Shown here piece by piece: positions 7,524-17,977 of a stretch of DNA of 61,440 nucleotides. Made by a program: the position numbers and the translations under genes. Below the pieces are notes generated by a model. It did not search any database and was not told the DNA's origin. It worked only from the letters and a program-made list of their open reading frames with translations. Location: NCBI GenBank assembly GCA_938002605.1, contig CALLAF010000015.1, forward strand, positions 1 through 61,440, written 5' to 3'. How positions within the stretch are numbered: position 1 is the stretch's first letter; the number at the start of each line of letters is the position of its first letter. The DNA is from an uncultured Paracoccaceae bacterium (GTDB taxonomy: Bacteria; Pseudomonadota; Alphaproteobacteria; Rhodobacterales; Rhodobacteraceae).

Positions 7524-9053
7524 ATGGTGGTCGAAAATCCGATGGCATCGGATGGGTTGCTTTGCGCGGATTCGCTAAGCAAATCCTTTGGAACAGTGCC
7601 TGTATTATTTAGTGTCAGCTTTTCGCTACAAGCAGGCGAAGTCCACGCGTTGATCGGCGAAAATGGTGCCGGGAAATCGACATTGATGAAAATCATGTCT
7701 GGGTTTCACACCCCAACTTCAGGTCGCATTATTTATGATGGCAAGCCAGTCACCTTGCCCCCAAACGGCGGCGCAGAGGCGCTTGGCATCGTTTTAATCC
7801 ACCAAGAATTGAACCTTGCCGAACAAATGACGGTCACCGAGAACATCTTCTTGGGCCGCGAAATTGCAAAACGCTGCGTCTTAGATCGACAAGAAATGAC
7901 CACGCGTGTGGTGCAAATGCTGGCGGATGTCGGTCTAGATATTTCGCCCGATACACGCATTTCGCAGCTATCAATCGCGCAAAAACAGATGGTCGAAATC
8001 GCAAAGGCGATGAGCCGCAACGCCCGTGTTCTAATCATGGATGAACCAACTGCCGTTCTGACCGAGGCTGAGACAAGTGTCTTATTTAAACAGGTGAACC
8101 GTCTGCGCGATCAAGGTGTTGCTATCATGTTTGTCAGCCACAAACTGCATGAGGTCCAAGAGATTTCGGACCGCGTAACAGTGTTGCGTGACGGCCAATG
8201 GATTGGAACGAGCGCGACCGAAGATCTTAATCTGGACGACATGGCCCGCATGATGGTCGGGCGCGAGCTGTCAGACCTTTATCCGCCGGTGAATGAACCC
8301 AACGTCGATGCGGAAATCGCGCTAAAGGTTGCTGGGCTTCATACCAAGAACACAACTGATGTCTCGTTTGAACTGCGGCGCGGCGAAATCTTAGGGTTTT
8401 CGGGGCTTGTTGGGTCTGGCCGCACCGAAGTGTTTGAAGCAATCTGCGGGTTGATCCCCATGCAGGCAGGCGCGGTTATCACATTTGGCATAGAGGGACG
8501 GTTTGCATCCGTGGCACAAGCACGTGATGCGGGGATCGTCTATCTGACGAAGGATCGTAAGGGTAAGGGGCTTCTGCTTAACGAAGGGATGCAGACGAAC
8601 TTAACATTGCTCGCCCTGCCCCAATTCGCAAATCGTTTGATGTTGGATCGCAAAAAAGAAGCAGCTGCTCTGACCCGCGCCATCCGTCGTTTTGACATTC
8701 GCGCCCGTGATCCCAATGTGCTTGCCAAAGATATGTCCGGCGGCAATCAGCAAAAGCTACTGCTGGCCAAGGTCATGGAAGCCAACCCCAAAATTGTCGT
8801 TATCGATGAACCCACTCGCGGGATCGATGTTGGCACCAAACAGCAAATCTACCACTTCATTGCAGCTCTCGCTGCCGAAGGTGTGTCGATCGTCGTGATC
8901 TCGTCGGAAATGCCAGAGGTCATCGGCATAAGCCACCGCGTCATCATCATGCGCGAAGGCCAGATCGCAGGCACCGTTTCGGGCCGCGATATCAACGAAA
9001 CGCAAATTGTACGCTACGCCGCAGGGCTGAATGAGGAGAAGACCCATGCCTGA
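7524..9053 (+). CDS. sugar ABC transporter ATP-binding protein, two ABC domains
   Basis: ATPase of 509 residues with two tandem nucleotide-binding domains, as in RbsA/MglA/XylG proteins. Walker A is GENGAGKS (45-52), Walker B VLIMDEPTAVL, and the second domain has the degenerate P-loop LVGSGRTEVFEA and a signature MSGGNQQK. The start at ATG 7524 has GGGAGGG close upstream; the open frame reaches an earlier TTG at 7491 with no support. It overlaps the permease gene by eight bases. It energises uptake of a monosaccharide, polyol or similar ligand of unknown identity. Confidence 0.9.
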   Translation: MVVENPMASDGLLCADSLSKSFGTVPVLFSVSFSLQAGEVHALIGENGAGKSTLMKIMSGFHTPTSGRIIYDGKPVTLPPNGGAEALGIVLIHQELNLAEQMTVTENIFLGREIAKRCVLDRQEMTTRVVQMLADVGLDISPDTRISQLSIAQKQMVEIAKAMSRNARVLIMDEPTAVLTEAETSVLFKQVNRLRDQGVAIMFVSHKLHEVQEISDRVTVLRDGQWIGTSATEDLNLDDMARMMVGRELSDLYPPVNEPNVDAEIALKVAGLHTKNTTDVSFELRRGEILGFSGLVGSGRTEVFEAICGLIPMQAGAVITFGIEGRFASVAQARDAGIVYLTKDRKGKGLLLNEGMQTNLTLLALPQFANRLMLDRKKEAAALTRAIRRFDIRARDPNVLAKDMSGGNQQKLLLAKVMEANPKIVVIDEPTRGIDVGTKQQIYHFIAALAAEGVSIVVISSEMPEVIGISHRVIIMREGQIAGTVSGRDINETQIVRYAAGLNEEKTHA

Positions 9054-10053
9054 ATTAGCCCAAACAGAGCCCGCCACCCGTAAACCAAATCTGGATCTCA
9101 AACTGTACGGCCCGGCAATAGCACTGGTGATCCTTTGTATCATTGGGTTTTCGCTCAACACTGCGTTCCTCAGCGAAGGGAACATCACCAACCTACTGAC
9201 CCGCTCAGCCTTTATCGGGATCATCGCGGTCGGCGCGACCTTTGTGATCACCGCCGGGGGGATTGATCTGTCGGTCGGATCAATGGCCGCCGCAATCGCG
9301 GGCATCATGATTATTTTGATGAATGCTTTAGTCGACATTTTGGGAACCGGCGTGTTGACCGTTGCCGTTGGGGCGGGCTGTGCCGTGCTTTTGGGGGCTC
9401 TCGCCGGATTGGCGAATGGCTTGCTGACAACCAAAGGTAAGATCGAAGCCTTTATCGTGACACTTGGGACGATGGGGATTTTTCGATCACTGGTGACGTA
9501 TTTCGCTGATGGCGGCACGCTTTCGTTGAACTTTGATATCCGAGGCACATACCGCCCGGTTTACTATGAAAGTCTGATCGGTGTGCCGATCCCGGTTTGG
9601 GTGTTTATCATCGTTGCGATTTCGGGCTGGTTTTTGATGAACCGTACGACATTTGGCCGCTATTGCACCGCAATTGGGTCCAATGAACATGTCGCCCAGT
9701 ATTCTGCGATCAACGTCAATAAGATCAAAACCTGGACCTACGTGATCCAAGGGCTGTGCGTCGCACTTGCCACCGTCATCTACGTGCCGCGTCTAGGGTC
9801 GGCGTCGTCGTCAACAGGTGTCTTGTGGGAACTGGAAGCCATCGCAGCGGTGATCATCGGCGGCACAGTTCTTAAGGGTGGCTATGGCCGGATTGGCGGC
9901 ACAATTCTGGGCGCGCTGATTTTGACCACCATTGGCAACATCCTCAACTTTACAGACCTGATCTCGAACTATCTGAACGGAACGATGCAGGGTCTGATCA
10001 TCATCATCGCCGTTTGGCTTCAACGTGCAAATTGGGGCAAATCGAAAGACTAA
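9046..10053 (+). CDS. sugar ABC transporter permease
   Basis: Inner-membrane permease of 335 residues of the branched-chain-amino-acid/ribose type (RbsC-like). It has about eight to ten hydrophobic segments and the family motif GGIDLSVGSMAA (about residue 75), plus GGTVLKGGYGRIGGTILGAL near the C-terminus. The ATG at 9046 overlaps the ATPase stop (ATGCCTGA) and has GAGGAG upstream, so the genes are translationally coupled. It works with the ATPase at 7524 and the binding protein at 10149. Confidence 0.9.
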   Translation: MPELAQTEPATRKPNLDLKLYGPAIALVILCIIGFSLNTAFLSEGNITNLLTRSAFIGIIAVGATFVITAGGIDLSVGSMAAAIAGIMIILMNALVDILGTGVLTVAVGAGCAVLLGALAGLANGLLTTKGKIEAFIVTLGTMGIFRSLVTYFADGGTLSLNFDIRGTYRPVYYESLIGVPIPVWVFIIVAISGWFLMNRTTFGRYCTAIGSNEHVAQYSAINVNKIKTWTYVIQGLCVALATVIYVPRLGSASSSTGVLWELEAIAAVIIGGTVLKGGYGRIGGTILGALILTTIGNILNFTDLISNYLNGTMQGLIIIIAVWLQRANWGKSKD

Positions 10054-10148
10054 CCAACGCCCGCGCGCGCTGCGGAGGAGGCATCGTGCGCGTCATCTCG
10101 CCCCAAAACGCGGGGCATTCACCACCAAAATCTCATGGGAGGGATAAA

Positions 10149-11102
10149 ATGCAATTCGGAAAAACAATCGTGGCGGGCCTTATTGGCGCGCTCACATTTG
10201 CAGGGGCTGCGACAGCCCAAGACACCATCAAGATCGGCGTGTCATACCCGACGCCAACACATGCTTGGGCAGCCGGCATGAACTGGCACGCGGAACAGGC
10301 CGAAGCCCGGCTTGAAGCGCTTTACTCTGATGTTGATCTGATCCTCATCAACTCGCCTGATCCTGCGGCGCAAGCAAGCGCGCTTGAAGATCTCGTATCT
10401 ATTCACGGCATCGACGCGCTTGTTGTCCTGCCATTTGAATCAGAGCCACTGACCGATCCGGTTCTGAACGTCAAAGATAGCGGCGCCCTGATCACAGTTG
10501 TTGACCGCGGCCTAAGCCAACCCGGCATCGAAGACATCTATGTCGCAGGTAATAACCCGGAACTGGGTCGTATTTCAGCGCAATACATGATGACCCGTTT
10601 GGACGCTGGCGATAACATCGTCATCCTGCGCGGTATTCCAACGATCATCGACAACGAACGCTTTGACGCGTTCATGGCCGAAATCGAAGGATCAGGTATC
10701 AACGTTCTGGACCACAAGCACGCGAACTGGAACCGCGACGATGGTTTTGAGGTGATGCAAGACTTCCTCAGCCGATTCCCAGATATCGACGCCGTATGGG
10801 CGCAAGATGATGACATCGCTATCGGCGTTGTTGCAGCGCTAGAGCAAGCTGACCGTGCTGGCGACGGCATGTTCGTTGTCGGCGGCGCTGGCATGAAAGA
10901 AACCATTCGCGGCATCATGGACGGCAATGAACTGGTCCCCGTTGACGTGCTGTACCCACCGTCAATGATCGCAACGGCGATGGATGTGACTGTTGCTGCG
11001 TTTAAATCAAACGGTCCGGTTGCGGGACGCTACATTCTTGGCGCGACATTGATCACCCAAGAAAACGCGGAATCTTTCTATTTCCCAGATTCACCGTTCT
11101 AA
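10149..11102 (+). CDS. sugar ABC transporter periplasmic binding protein
   Basis: Binding protein of 317 residues of the ribose/galactose type (Peripla_BP_4). The start is ATG 10149 with GGGAGG upstream; the signal peptide reads MQFGKTIVAGLIGALTFAG and is cut near ATA-Q. The mature fold shows IKIGVSYPTPTHAW, PDPAAQASALEDL and the hinge-region AQDDDIAIG. It is the last gene of the operon, followed by a terminator at 11123. The ligand is not evident; aldose, pentitol or autoinducer-like furanoses are all possible in this family. Confidence 0.88.
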   Translation: MQFGKTIVAGLIGALTFAGAATAQDTIKIGVSYPTPTHAWAAGMNWHAEQAEARLEALYSDVDLILINSPDPAAQASALEDLVSIHGIDALVVLPFESEPLTDPVLNVKDSGALITVVDRGLSQPGIEDIYVAGNNPELGRISAQYMMTRLDAGDNIVILRGIPTIIDNERFDAFMAEIEGSGINVLDHKHANWNRDDGFEVMQDFLSRFPDIDAVWAQDDDIAIGVVAALEQADRAGDGMFVVGGAGMKETIRGIMDGNELVPVDVLYPPSMIATAMDVTVAAFKSNGPVAGRYILGATLITQENAESFYFPDSPF

Positions 11103-11122
11103 ACTCTCTTCCCAGAACGGAT

Positions 11123-11158
11123 AATAAGAGCGGCTGCATGCGGTCGCTCTTATTTTTT
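11123..11158 (+). terminator. rho-independent terminator of the sugar ABC operon
   Basis: AATAAGAGCG (11123-11132) pairs perfectly with CGCTCTTATT (11145-11154), and the T run continues to 11158. It lies 20 bases after the binding-protein stop. Confidence 0.85.
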
Positions 11159-11170
11159 GGATCTGACACA

Positions 11171-11206
11171 AAAAAGGGCCGCGCTGTCGATCTGACGGCG
11201 CGGCCC
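11171..11206 (-). terminator. rho-independent terminator of icd
   Basis: On the minus strand GGGCCGCGC (11206-11198) and GCGCGGCCC (11184-11176) form a nine-base stem followed by a T tract (the A run at 11170-11175 on the plus strand). It ends the icd transcript 19 bases after the stop codon. Confidence 0.85.
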
Positions 11207-11224
11207 AATATTCATTTCGGCGAT

Positions 11225-13417
11225 TTATTGATCGATAATCGCGTTCAAAGTCGCTGATGGGCGCATCGCCGCGGCGGTTTTAACGGGGTCAGTGCGGTAG
11301 TAGCCGCCCAGATCAACTGCGGGGCCTTGCGCCGCTGCAAGTTCTGCCAAAATATCAGCTTCGCCTTCGGCCAATGCTTTCGCAACCGGTGCAAAATACT
11401 CAGCAAGCTCTGGATCGCTGTTTTGACGCGACAAAGCTTCTGCCCAATAGCGCGCAAACCAATAATGGCTGTTGCGGTTGTCTGGCTCTCCAACCTTACG
11501 AGACGGCGAACGGCCATCATCCAAGATACCTTGTGTTGCAGCATCGACCGCTTGGCCCAAGACGCGCGCTTTTTCATTGCCCTTTTGTTCGGACAAGAAC
11601 GTCAGGCTTTCGCCCAGCGCACAGAACTCACCAAGACTGTCCCAGCGCAGGTGGTTTTCAGATTGCAATTGCTGCACGTGTTTCGGCGCAGATCCACCGG
11701 CACCAGTTTCAAACAAGCCGCCGCCGTTCATCAATTTCACGATCGACAACATTTTAGCGGATGTCGCCAGTTCTAGAATTGGGAACAAGTCAGTCAGATA
11801 GTCGCGCAGCACGTTACCCGTGATCGCGATGGTGTCTGCGCCCTTGGTGATGGTTTCCAGCGATGCGCGCGTAGCCTCGCGTGGGGCCATGATCTCGAAC
11901 TTATCGGCCACGCCTTGCGCCTCTAGGATCGGCTTCACATAGGCGATCAATTGGGCATCATGGGCGCGGTTCGCGTCCAGCCAGAAAATCGCGCGTGTGC
12001 CTTCGGCCTTTTGGCGTGCAATCGCAAGGTTCACCCAATCTTCAATCGGTGCTTTGCGCGCAGAGGCAGACCGCCAGATATCGCCGGGCAGCACAGCGTG
12101 GCTGTGCAACACGGTGCCATCGTCAAGGATCATCTTCACGGTGCCCGCAGTCTCAATCTCAAACGTGGTTGGGTGCGATCCGTATTCTTCGGCTTTTTGC
12201 GCCATCAGACCAATGTTTTGAACAGTGCCAGCTGTCGCCGGGTCAAGTTTACCGTTTTCTTTAAAGAATTTAACAGATTCGTCATAAACGGGCGCATATG
12301 AATTATCGGGGATCACACAGTTCGTGTCTGCTTCTTTACCATCCGGGCCCCAGCCTTTGCCGCCTGCACGGATAAGGGCAGGCATAGATGCGTCGATGAT
12401 CACGTCAGACGGGACATGAAGGTTTGTGATGCCCTTGTCACTGTCGACCATATACATAGGCGGGCGGGCGCTGGTCACTTCCTCAATGGCGGCCATAATA
12501 TCGGCCTCGCCTGCGACCTTGTCCAATAGCGCGCCCAAACCTTGGTTCGGGTTCACGCCCAGCGCATCCATCTTTTCACCAAACTTTTCGAACACTGGGG
12601 CAAGCCACGCTTTTACCGCGTGACCAAAGATGATCGGATCAGAGACCTTCATCATTGTGGCCTTCATGTGTAGTGAAAACAACGTGCCGTCAGCCTTTGT
12701 GCTGGCAATTTCTTCGGCCAAAAACGCATCAAGTGCCGCGCCACTCATGAAAGTCGCGTCAACAACAGTGCCTGCAGGGTATGTGATACCATCCTTCAGC
12801 ACAGTTTCGCCGTCAGCAGTTTCCAACACGATTTTCGCTGTCGCCTCAGTGGCCAAAGTGGCTGACACTTCGTTTGAGAAAAAGTCGTTGCCCGACATTG
12901 AAGACACGCGCGTTTTGCTGTCAGCCACCCAATCGCCCATCCGGTGCGGGTTTTTCTGTGCAAAGCTTTTCACCGCTTTGGCCGCGCGACGGTCAGAGTT
13001 GCCTTCGCGCAAAACAGGGTTCACAGCAGAGCCTTTCAGCGCATCGTATTTCGCGCGTACGGTCTTTTCTTCGTCAGTGCTGGGTGTTTCTGGATAGTCA
13101 GGCAATGCGTAACCTTGCGCCTGCAGTTCCTTTACAGCAGCAACCAGCTGCGGCACAGAGGCCGAGATGTTTGGCAATTTGATCACATTGGCGCCGGCTG
13201 TTTTCACCAGCTTACCAAGTTCAGCCAGATCATCAGACTGGCGTTGGTCTTGGGTCAGATAGTCTGGGAAAGCCGCCAAAATACGGCCCGCAAGGCTGAT
13301 GTCTTTGGTGCCCACGGACACGCCAGCGGCGGCCGCGAATTTTTGGATGATGGGCAAGAACGACGCAGACGCCAATTCAGGTGCTTCGTCGACTTTGGTG
13401 TAGATGATATCTGACAT
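11225..13417 (-). CDS. icd: NADP-dependent isocitrate dehydrogenase, monomeric type
   Basis: TCA-cycle enzyme that converts isocitrate to 2-oxoglutarate with NADP, cytoplasmic. The 730-residue length and the sequence match the monomeric IDH-II class rather than the roughly 400-residue dimeric class: [20 protein letters not shown] near residue 140, [17 protein letters not shown] near 250, and [10 protein letters not shown] and LRWDSLGE in the second half. It stands alone on the minus strand with its own terminator. The start ATG 13417 is the natural one ([14 protein letters not shown]). No second IDH gene is visible in the window. Confidence 0.95.
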   Translation of the reverse strand: MSDIIYTKVDEAPELASASFLPIIQKFAAAAGVSVGTKDISLAGRILAAFPDYLTQDQRQSDDLAELGKLVKTAGANVIKLPNISASVPQLVAAVKELQAQGYALPDYPETPSTDEEKTVRAKYDALKGSAVNPVLREGNSDRRAAKAVKSFAQKNPHRMGDWVADSKTRVSSMSGNDFFSNEVSATLATEATAKIVLETADGETVLKDGITYPAGTVVDATFMSGAALDAFLAEEIASTKADGTLFSLHMKATMMKVSDPIIFGHAVKAWLAPVFEKFGEKMDALGVNPNQGLGALLDKVAGEADIMAAIEEVTSARPPMYMVDSDKGITNLHVPSDVIIDASMPALIRAGGKGWGPDGKEADTNCVIPDNSYAPVYDESVKFFKENGKLDPATAGTVQNIGLMAQKAEEYGSHPTTFEIETAGTVKMILDDGTVLHSHAVLPGDIWRSASARKAPIEDWVNLAIARQKAEGTRAIFWLDANRAHDAQLIAYVKPILEAQGVADKFEIMAPREATRASLETITKGADTIAITGNVLRDYLTDLFPILELATSAKMLSIVKLMNGGGLFETGAGGSAPKHVQQLQSENHLRWDSLGEFCALGESLTFLSEQKGNEKARVLGQAVDAATQGILDDGRSPSRKVGEPDNRNSHYWFARYWAEALSRQNSDPELAEYFAPVAKALAEGEADILAELAAAQGPAVDLGGYYRTDPVKTAAAMRPSATLNAIIDQ

Positions 13418-13638
13418 AGGAACCTCTTGTGATTGAGTTGCCTTGCTCCATAGCGGATGTCACCGCCATCGTCCACAGTATACCGCTGCATACGGGATTG
13501 CGAAATGGAGTCGACAACCAGCTTGAAAAAGTCTCCGTCGGACCGCCGTAAGAAACCGGATACCTCCCGACACGCCGCAATTCCAAAACCGTACTTAGTA
13601 GCTTACGCATACTTCAAACAAAAAATTTAGGAATCATA

Positions 13639-14334
13639 ATGAACCCTCCTGTCACACCGACACTGAACAAAAGGATTGGAATGGGCGCGAGGTTAGGGCG
13701 AAATACGGGTGTAGCGTTTTCCTTGTTGTTTGGTTCAATTCTATCGCTTTGCGTTAGCTTAATAGTGCAAGAACGAACGCGAGAGCATGAGCTAACCGCG
13801 TTTCCAGTGGTGTCGATTGCAGCTAGTGAAATTGGGAGTGGAGAAAGGTGGACTGACATTCAAATCACCTATCCTGATGGGCGAACTGAGGTTGTACGAC
13901 AAGACGTCAGAATTCAAGAAGGGTCTGAAACCACTATTTACATGGACCCTAATGATCCAACGACCTTGCAGTTAAGAGAACCAAGCGTTTCCCAAATGGT
14001 ATCTCGAAGTTTGCCATTGTTGGCATTTGCGTCATTTGGTTGCCTATTTGGACTTTTTCTCGTGGCTCGGGCAACCGTAATCAAGTGGGATGCGAAAAAC
14101 ACCCAACGGCACGGGGTTCCCTATATCGCTAAGGTAACACACATAGGAACAGTTTGGCTTCCGGGCAGTTTGAATTTTATTGGATACGTAAAGTGGCAAG
14201 ACACAGGAGGTAAGACCGCCCGCAGCATGACCTTGACCATCAAAGAAAGTGACCAGTTCTCGGTAGGCGACACGGTTGCCGTGCGCGCGGGATCAAAACG
14301 TGATTGGCTGGTCGCTGAATTGGACCTACTTTAA
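13639..14334 (+). CDS. membrane protein of unknown function, DUF3592-like
   Basis: Protein of 231 residues with a hydrophobic segment near residues 25-45, a second near 118-142, and soluble parts between and after them. The parts TYPDGRTEVVRQDVR and GSETTIYMDPNDPTT, and later GYVKWQDTGGKTARSM, resemble DUF3592 proteins, whose role is unknown. It is a single gene of visibly lower GC than icd and the aldehyde dehydrogenase gene around it, which suggests recent acquisition. The start at 13639 lacks a strong ribosome site; ATG 13681 is an alternative. Confidence 0.6.
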   Translation: MNPPVTPTLNKRIGMGARLGRNTGVAFSLLFGSILSLCVSLIVQERTREHELTAFPVVSIAASEIGSGERWTDIQITYPDGRTEVVRQDVRIQEGSETTIYMDPNDPTTLQLREPSVSQMVSRSLPLLAFASFGCLFGLFLVARATVIKWDAKNTQRHGVPYIAKVTHIGTVWLPGSLNFIGYVKWQDTGGKTARSMTLTIKESDQFSVGDTVAVRAGSKRDWLVAELDLL

Positions 14335-14387
14335 CGAGCACAAATGACTACCCACATGAAACGCGACGTCACCAAGTTGCCGACAAA

Positions 14388-14421
14388 AAAAGAAGCAGGC
14401 AGCCGCGCAAACGCGGCTGCC
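14388..14421 (-). terminator. rho-independent terminator of the aldehyde dehydrogenase gene
   Basis: GGCAGCCGCG (14398-14407) pairs perfectly with CGCGGCTGCC (14412-14421) around a four-base loop. On the minus strand a T-rich tract follows (A run near 14385-14392 on the plus strand). It lies ten bases after the stop. Confidence 0.85.
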
Positions 14422-14431
14422 CTTTATCACT

Positions 14432-15952
14432 TTAGAAGAAGCCGAATTTGTTGGGGTTATAGCTGACCAGCATATTCTTGGTCTGCTGGTAGTGGTCCAA
14501 CATCATTTTATGGTTTTCACGTCCCACGCCGGACTGTTTATATCCGCCAAATGCCGCATGCGCCGGATAGGCGTGGTAGTTGTTCACCCAGACGCGACCG
14601 GCTTCGATCCCGCGGCCAAAGCGGTAGCAGGTGTTCATATCGCGTGACCAAACACCAGCACCAAGCCCGTACATTGTGTCATTGGCGATTTCCATTGCTT
14701 CGGCTTCGTCCTTAAAGGTTGTCACCGATACAACAGGGCCAAAGATTTCCTCTTGGAAGACCCGCATCTTATTGTGGCCTTTCAGGATTGTTGGCTGGAT
14801 GTAGAACCCGTTTGCGATGTCGCCATCCATCTTGGCTTCGGCCCCACCAGCAAGCACGGTTGCGCCTTCTTCGACACCGATTTGCAGATAGGACAGGATC
14901 TTATCCTGCTGCTCGCGGCTGGCCTGCGCGCCAACCATCGTGTCTGGCAGACGTGGATCGCCCTGCTTGATCGCCTTCACCCGTTCAATCGCCCGCGCGA
15001 TGAACTCTTCATAAATATCTTCTTGAATCAACGCGCGGCTTGGGCAGGTGCAAACCTCGCCTTGGTTAAAGGCAAACAGCACAAACCCTTCGATCGCTTT
15101 GTCGAGGAAGGCATCATCCTTGGCCATCACATCTGAAAAGAAGATGTTCGGCGATTTGCCACCCAGTTCCAATGTGACAGGGATCAGGTTTTCAGTCGCG
15201 GCCTGCATGATTTTACGGCCCGTCGCGGTTGATCCGGTAAATGCGATCTTGGCGATACGTGAAGATGTTGCCAACGCGGCCCCCACTTCGCCACCATAGC
15301 CGTTCACGATGTTCAGCACGCCGTCAGGCAGCAGGTCTGAAATCAGCTCTGCGAACACCATGATCGCGGCGGGGGTCTGTTCTGCAGGCTTGAGCACAAC
15401 GCAGTTGCCCGCAGCCAGCGCAGGAGCCAATTTCCATGCGGCCATCAAAACAGAGAAGTTCCAAGGAATAATCTGCCCCACAACGCCCAATGGTTCGTGA
15501 TAGTGATAGGCAATTGTATCGTTGTCGATCTCTGACATAGAGCCTTCTTGGCCCCGCAATACACCAGCAAAATAGCGGAAGTGGTCCGCAGACAGCGGAA
15601 TATCAGCCGCCATCGTTTCGCGGATCGGCTTGCCGTTGTCCCATGTTTCCGCAGTTGCAATCAGCTCTAGGTTTTCGTCGATGACATCCGCAATCTTAAG
15701 CAAAATATTGGACCGCTCTGTCGCGGATGTTTTGCCCCATGCGTCCTTGGCCGCATGCGCCGCATCCAATGCGAGTTCGACATCAGCCGCGTCAGAGCGC
15801 GCAATTTCACACACCGGGTTACCGGTAATCGGCGTGATGTTATCAAAATAGCGCCCGCCAACAGGTGGCACGAATTTACCGCCGATATAATTGTCATAGC
15901 GGTTCTTAAACGGTGAGCGGAACTGCTGCTCAGTCTGTGTCATTTCATTCAT
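14432..15952 (-). CDS. NAD-dependent aldehyde dehydrogenase (acetaldehyde type, AcoD/ExaC-like)
   Basis: Aldehyde dehydrogenase of 506 residues. The cofactor site FTGSTATG (238-245), general-base Glu262 in LELGGKSPN and the catalytic cysteine at 301 or 303 in GEVCTCPSR are all present. The GEVCTCPSR motif and length fit the AcoD/ExaC/AldB branch that oxidises acetaldehyde to acetate. The start ATG 15952 follows GGAGGAGA; the open frame reaches a TTG at 15967 inside that ribosome site, so it is rejected. An AcoR-like regulator is encoded three genes away (18045-19007), and a dyad that it could use lies at 16039-16056. Confidence 0.9.
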   Translation of the reverse strand: MNEMTQTEQQFRSPFKNRYDNYIGGKFVPPVGGRYFDNITPITGNPVCEIARSDAADVELALDAAHAAKDAWGKTSATERSNILLKIADVIDENLELIATAETWDNGKPIRETMAADIPLSADHFRYFAGVLRGQEGSMSEIDNDTIAYHYHEPLGVVGQIIPWNFSVLMAAWKLAPALAAGNCVVLKPAEQTPAAIMVFAELISDLLPDGVLNIVNGYGGEVGAALATSSRIAKIAFTGSTATGRKIMQAATENLIPVTLELGGKSPNIFFSDVMAKDDAFLDKAIEGFVLFAFNQGEVCTCPSRALIQEDIYEEFIARAIERVKAIKQGDPRLPDTMVGAQASREQQDKILSYLQIGVEEGATVLAGGAEAKMDGDIANGFYIQPTILKGHNKMRVFQEEIFGPVVSVTTFKDEAEAMEIANDTMYGLGAGVWSRDMNTCYRFGRGIEAGRVWVNNYHAYPAHAAFGGYKQSGVGRENHKMMLDHYQQTKNMLVSYNPNKFGFF

Positions 15953-16038
15953 AATTGTCTCCTCCAAACCGGGTCCAAAGAAGCTAGCGGCCTACGGATT
16001 ACCGCGTATATGGGTGAAACGAGATAGCCGCCGTGACC

Positions 16039-16056
16039 TGTATCAGAACTGAGACA
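16039..16056 (-). promoter_or_regulatory. possible activator site upstream of the aldehyde dehydrogenase gene
   Basis: On the minus strand the sequence is TGTCTCAGTTCTGATACA, a dyad of the form TGTnTCA-N4-TGAnACA, about 87-104 bases before the start codon. Fis-type (HTH_8) activators often use such dyads. No -24/-12 sigma-54 promoter is obvious downstream. Confidence 0.4.
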
Positions 16057-16065
16057 ACGGCCGGT

Positions 16066-17199
16066 TTATAAGCGCACGACCCGCCCGGCCGTCAGCGGGA
16101 CAAGCGCCATCAGTAACGCCAAAAGCCCAAACGCGATCCGCAAATTCGCGGCTTCCGCCACAAATCCAACCAACGCAGGTCCCAGCAAAACCCCCGCATA
16201 GCCCGTTGTCGTGACCGACGCGATTGCGAGCCCCGGCGGCATGATTTTTTGCTTACCCGCTGCGCTAAACACGATGGGTACGATATTTGCGGCCCCCAAC
16301 CCAATGAACACAAACCCAGCCAACGACACAATCGCCAACGGCGCTGCTGCCGTCATTAAGACACCTAAAATTGTCAGGCCTCCACCGACGAGCAACACGC
16401 GAAATTCGCCCAGCGCCATCACAATCCGGTCGCCTGTTAACCGCGCGATCACCATCGCAATGGAAAATAGGATATAGCCGATCCCCGCAGATGCTTCTGA
16501 AGCTAGGTCGCGATCAATGATCAGCAACGCCCCCCAATCCAAGACGGCACCCTCGACCAGAAACGTCACCGCCGCCAAGGCAGCAAGCAAAAGAACGATA
16601 CCACGCGGGATGGTATAGGGTTCTGGCACATCACCACTGACGGCCAACAACCGAGGGCCGGCAAACAAGATCGCCGCGAGCGCAATTGCCGCTCCAACCA
16701 CCCCCGAAACCACGACAGATGCGCCAGCCGATAAAAGCCCGGTCGTCAGCATCGCCCCAAAGAACCCGCCAACACTAAACTGCGCATGAAACCCTGACAT
16801 CAACGAGCGGCCTTCTTTGCCTTCGATCTCTGCACCATGCAGATTCATTGCGACGTCAAGTGTTCCCAGAGATGCCCCAAATAAGAACAGCGCAGCCCCA
16901 AGAGCCACCGGCGAGCCCGCAAGCACAAGTATAGGCAAAAACGCAACCAGCCCAAAGCCCCCCCACAGCACCATGGGCCGCGCCCCACGGCGCGCCGCGA
17001 TCACCCCGGTGATGGGCATCGCGATGATCGATCCTAGTCCAAGACACAGCAAAACCGCACCAAACTGGCCTTCATCAACGCCTACATCTGCCTTGATAAA
17101 GGGAAACAGCGGCGCACAGCAGGCCATGGCGAACCCGGCAACAAAAAATGCAATCCGCGTCGCGAGGCGCGCAGGCGCGGTTGAAGCGTGTTCAGTCAA
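16066..17199 (-). CDS. MFS transporter, YbjJ-like
   Basis: Inner-membrane carrier of 377 residues with about twelve hydrophobic segments. Features include ARRGARP after the second helix (a short version of the MFS loop), a central EIEGKEGRSLMSGFHAQFSV and GLAIASVTTTGYAGVLLGPA, typical of the YbjJ/FucP-like branch. It lies downstream of the DeoR-type regulator gene by 13 bases and probably shares its transcript. DeoR regulators usually respond to sugar phosphates, so a sugar or related metabolite is a possible substrate; this is inference. Confidence 0.82.
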   Translation of the reverse strand: MTEHASTAPARLATRIAFFVAGFAMACCAPLFPFIKADVGVDEGQFGAVLLCLGLGSIIAMPITGVIAARRGARPMVLWGGFGLVAFLPILVLAGSPVALGAALFLFGASLGTLDVAMNLHGAEIEGKEGRSLMSGFHAQFSVGGFFGAMLTTGLLSAGASVVVSGVVGAAIALAAILFAGPRLLAVSGDVPEPYTIPRGIVLLLAALAAVTFLVEGAVLDWGALLIIDRDLASEASAGIGYILFSIAMVIARLTGDRIVMALGEFRVLLVGGGLTILGVLMTAAAPLAIVSLAGFVFIGLGAANIVPIVFSAAGKQKIMPPGLAIASVTTTGYAGVLLGPALVGFVAEAANLRIAFGLLALLMALVPLTAGRVVRL

Positions 17200-17212
17200 T
17201 GGGTGTCCTAAC

Positions 17213-17977
17213 TTAAACGGTTTCTACAGATATGAAGGTCGCACCTTTTTCTAAAAATGGTGCAGTCATTGTGTGATCAGCGTCGGTGATCACCGCGTCA
17301 ATTTGACCGAGAGGTAAGGTATGATGCCGCGCACGGCGACCGATCTTTTGCGCTCCGGTGACAACGATCGTGCGTGCAGCAGCAGCGTGCATCGCTTGTT
17401 TCATTTGCGCTTCAGCGTGGTCATCGGTGCTTAGCCCAAATTTCGTGTCGATTCCGCAAGCACCCAATATGGCGATATCCGCGGCGATCTCGCCCGCCCT
17501 AAGCAGCGCGAGGTCCCCGACGGCGATACCGCCGCGGGCGCTTAGCGTGCCGCCAATCAAAAACACTGCAATCGCGTGTTCCTGACAGGCAATCGCAGCC
17601 CAAGGTGACGGGGTGATAACCAAACGGTTTGTGACGCCTGCAAGCAGCGGGACCAACGACAATGTCGTCGCGCCACCATCCATCAACAAGGTCGGCGCAT
17701 CGCCTATTTCTTGAACTGCTGTGCGGATGATCGCGGGGCTAACCGAATCTGCGGCATCTAAGCGCGCATGTAACGGATCAGCCGGCCGCGCAATCGGCAT
17801 TGCGCCGCCGCGCACGCGCCGGGCCAAACCCTTTGCTTCGAGCGCAAGAATGTCGCGCCGGATCGTATCCAACGACACGTCAAATTCCTGCGCCACATCG
17901 GTCGCGACAATCTGGGACCCTGCATCCAATCGCTGCGCGAGGAGACGTTGTCGGGTATCGGGGATATTCAGATTCAT
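17213..17977 (-). CDS. DeoR-family transcriptional regulator
   Basis: Regulator of 254 residues. The N-terminal DeoR helix-turn-helix spans about residues 5-57 (IVATDVAQEFDVSLDTIRRD then LEAKGLARRVRGGAM), and the C-terminal DeoRC effector domain shows LLMDGGATTLSLVP and ACGIDTKFGLSTDD. I choose ATG 17977 (MNLNIPDTRQRLLA); an ATG at 18007 in frame would add ten residues unlike the family. The start region is overlaid by a striking TGCA repeat (17971-18010), possibly its own operator. It precedes the MFS gene and likely controls it. Confidence 0.85.
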   Translation of the reverse strand: MNLNIPDTRQRLLAQRLDAGSQIVATDVAQEFDVSLDTIRRDILALEAKGLARRVRGGAMPIARPADPLHARLDAADSVSPAIIRTAVQEIGDAPTLLMDGGATTLSLVPLLAGVTNRLVITPSPWAAIACQEHAIAVFLIGGTLSARGGIAVGDLALLRAGEIAADIAILGACGIDTKFGLSTDDHAEAQMKQAMHAAAARTIVVTGAQKIGRRARHHTLPLGQIDAVITDADHTMTAPFLEKGATFISVETV

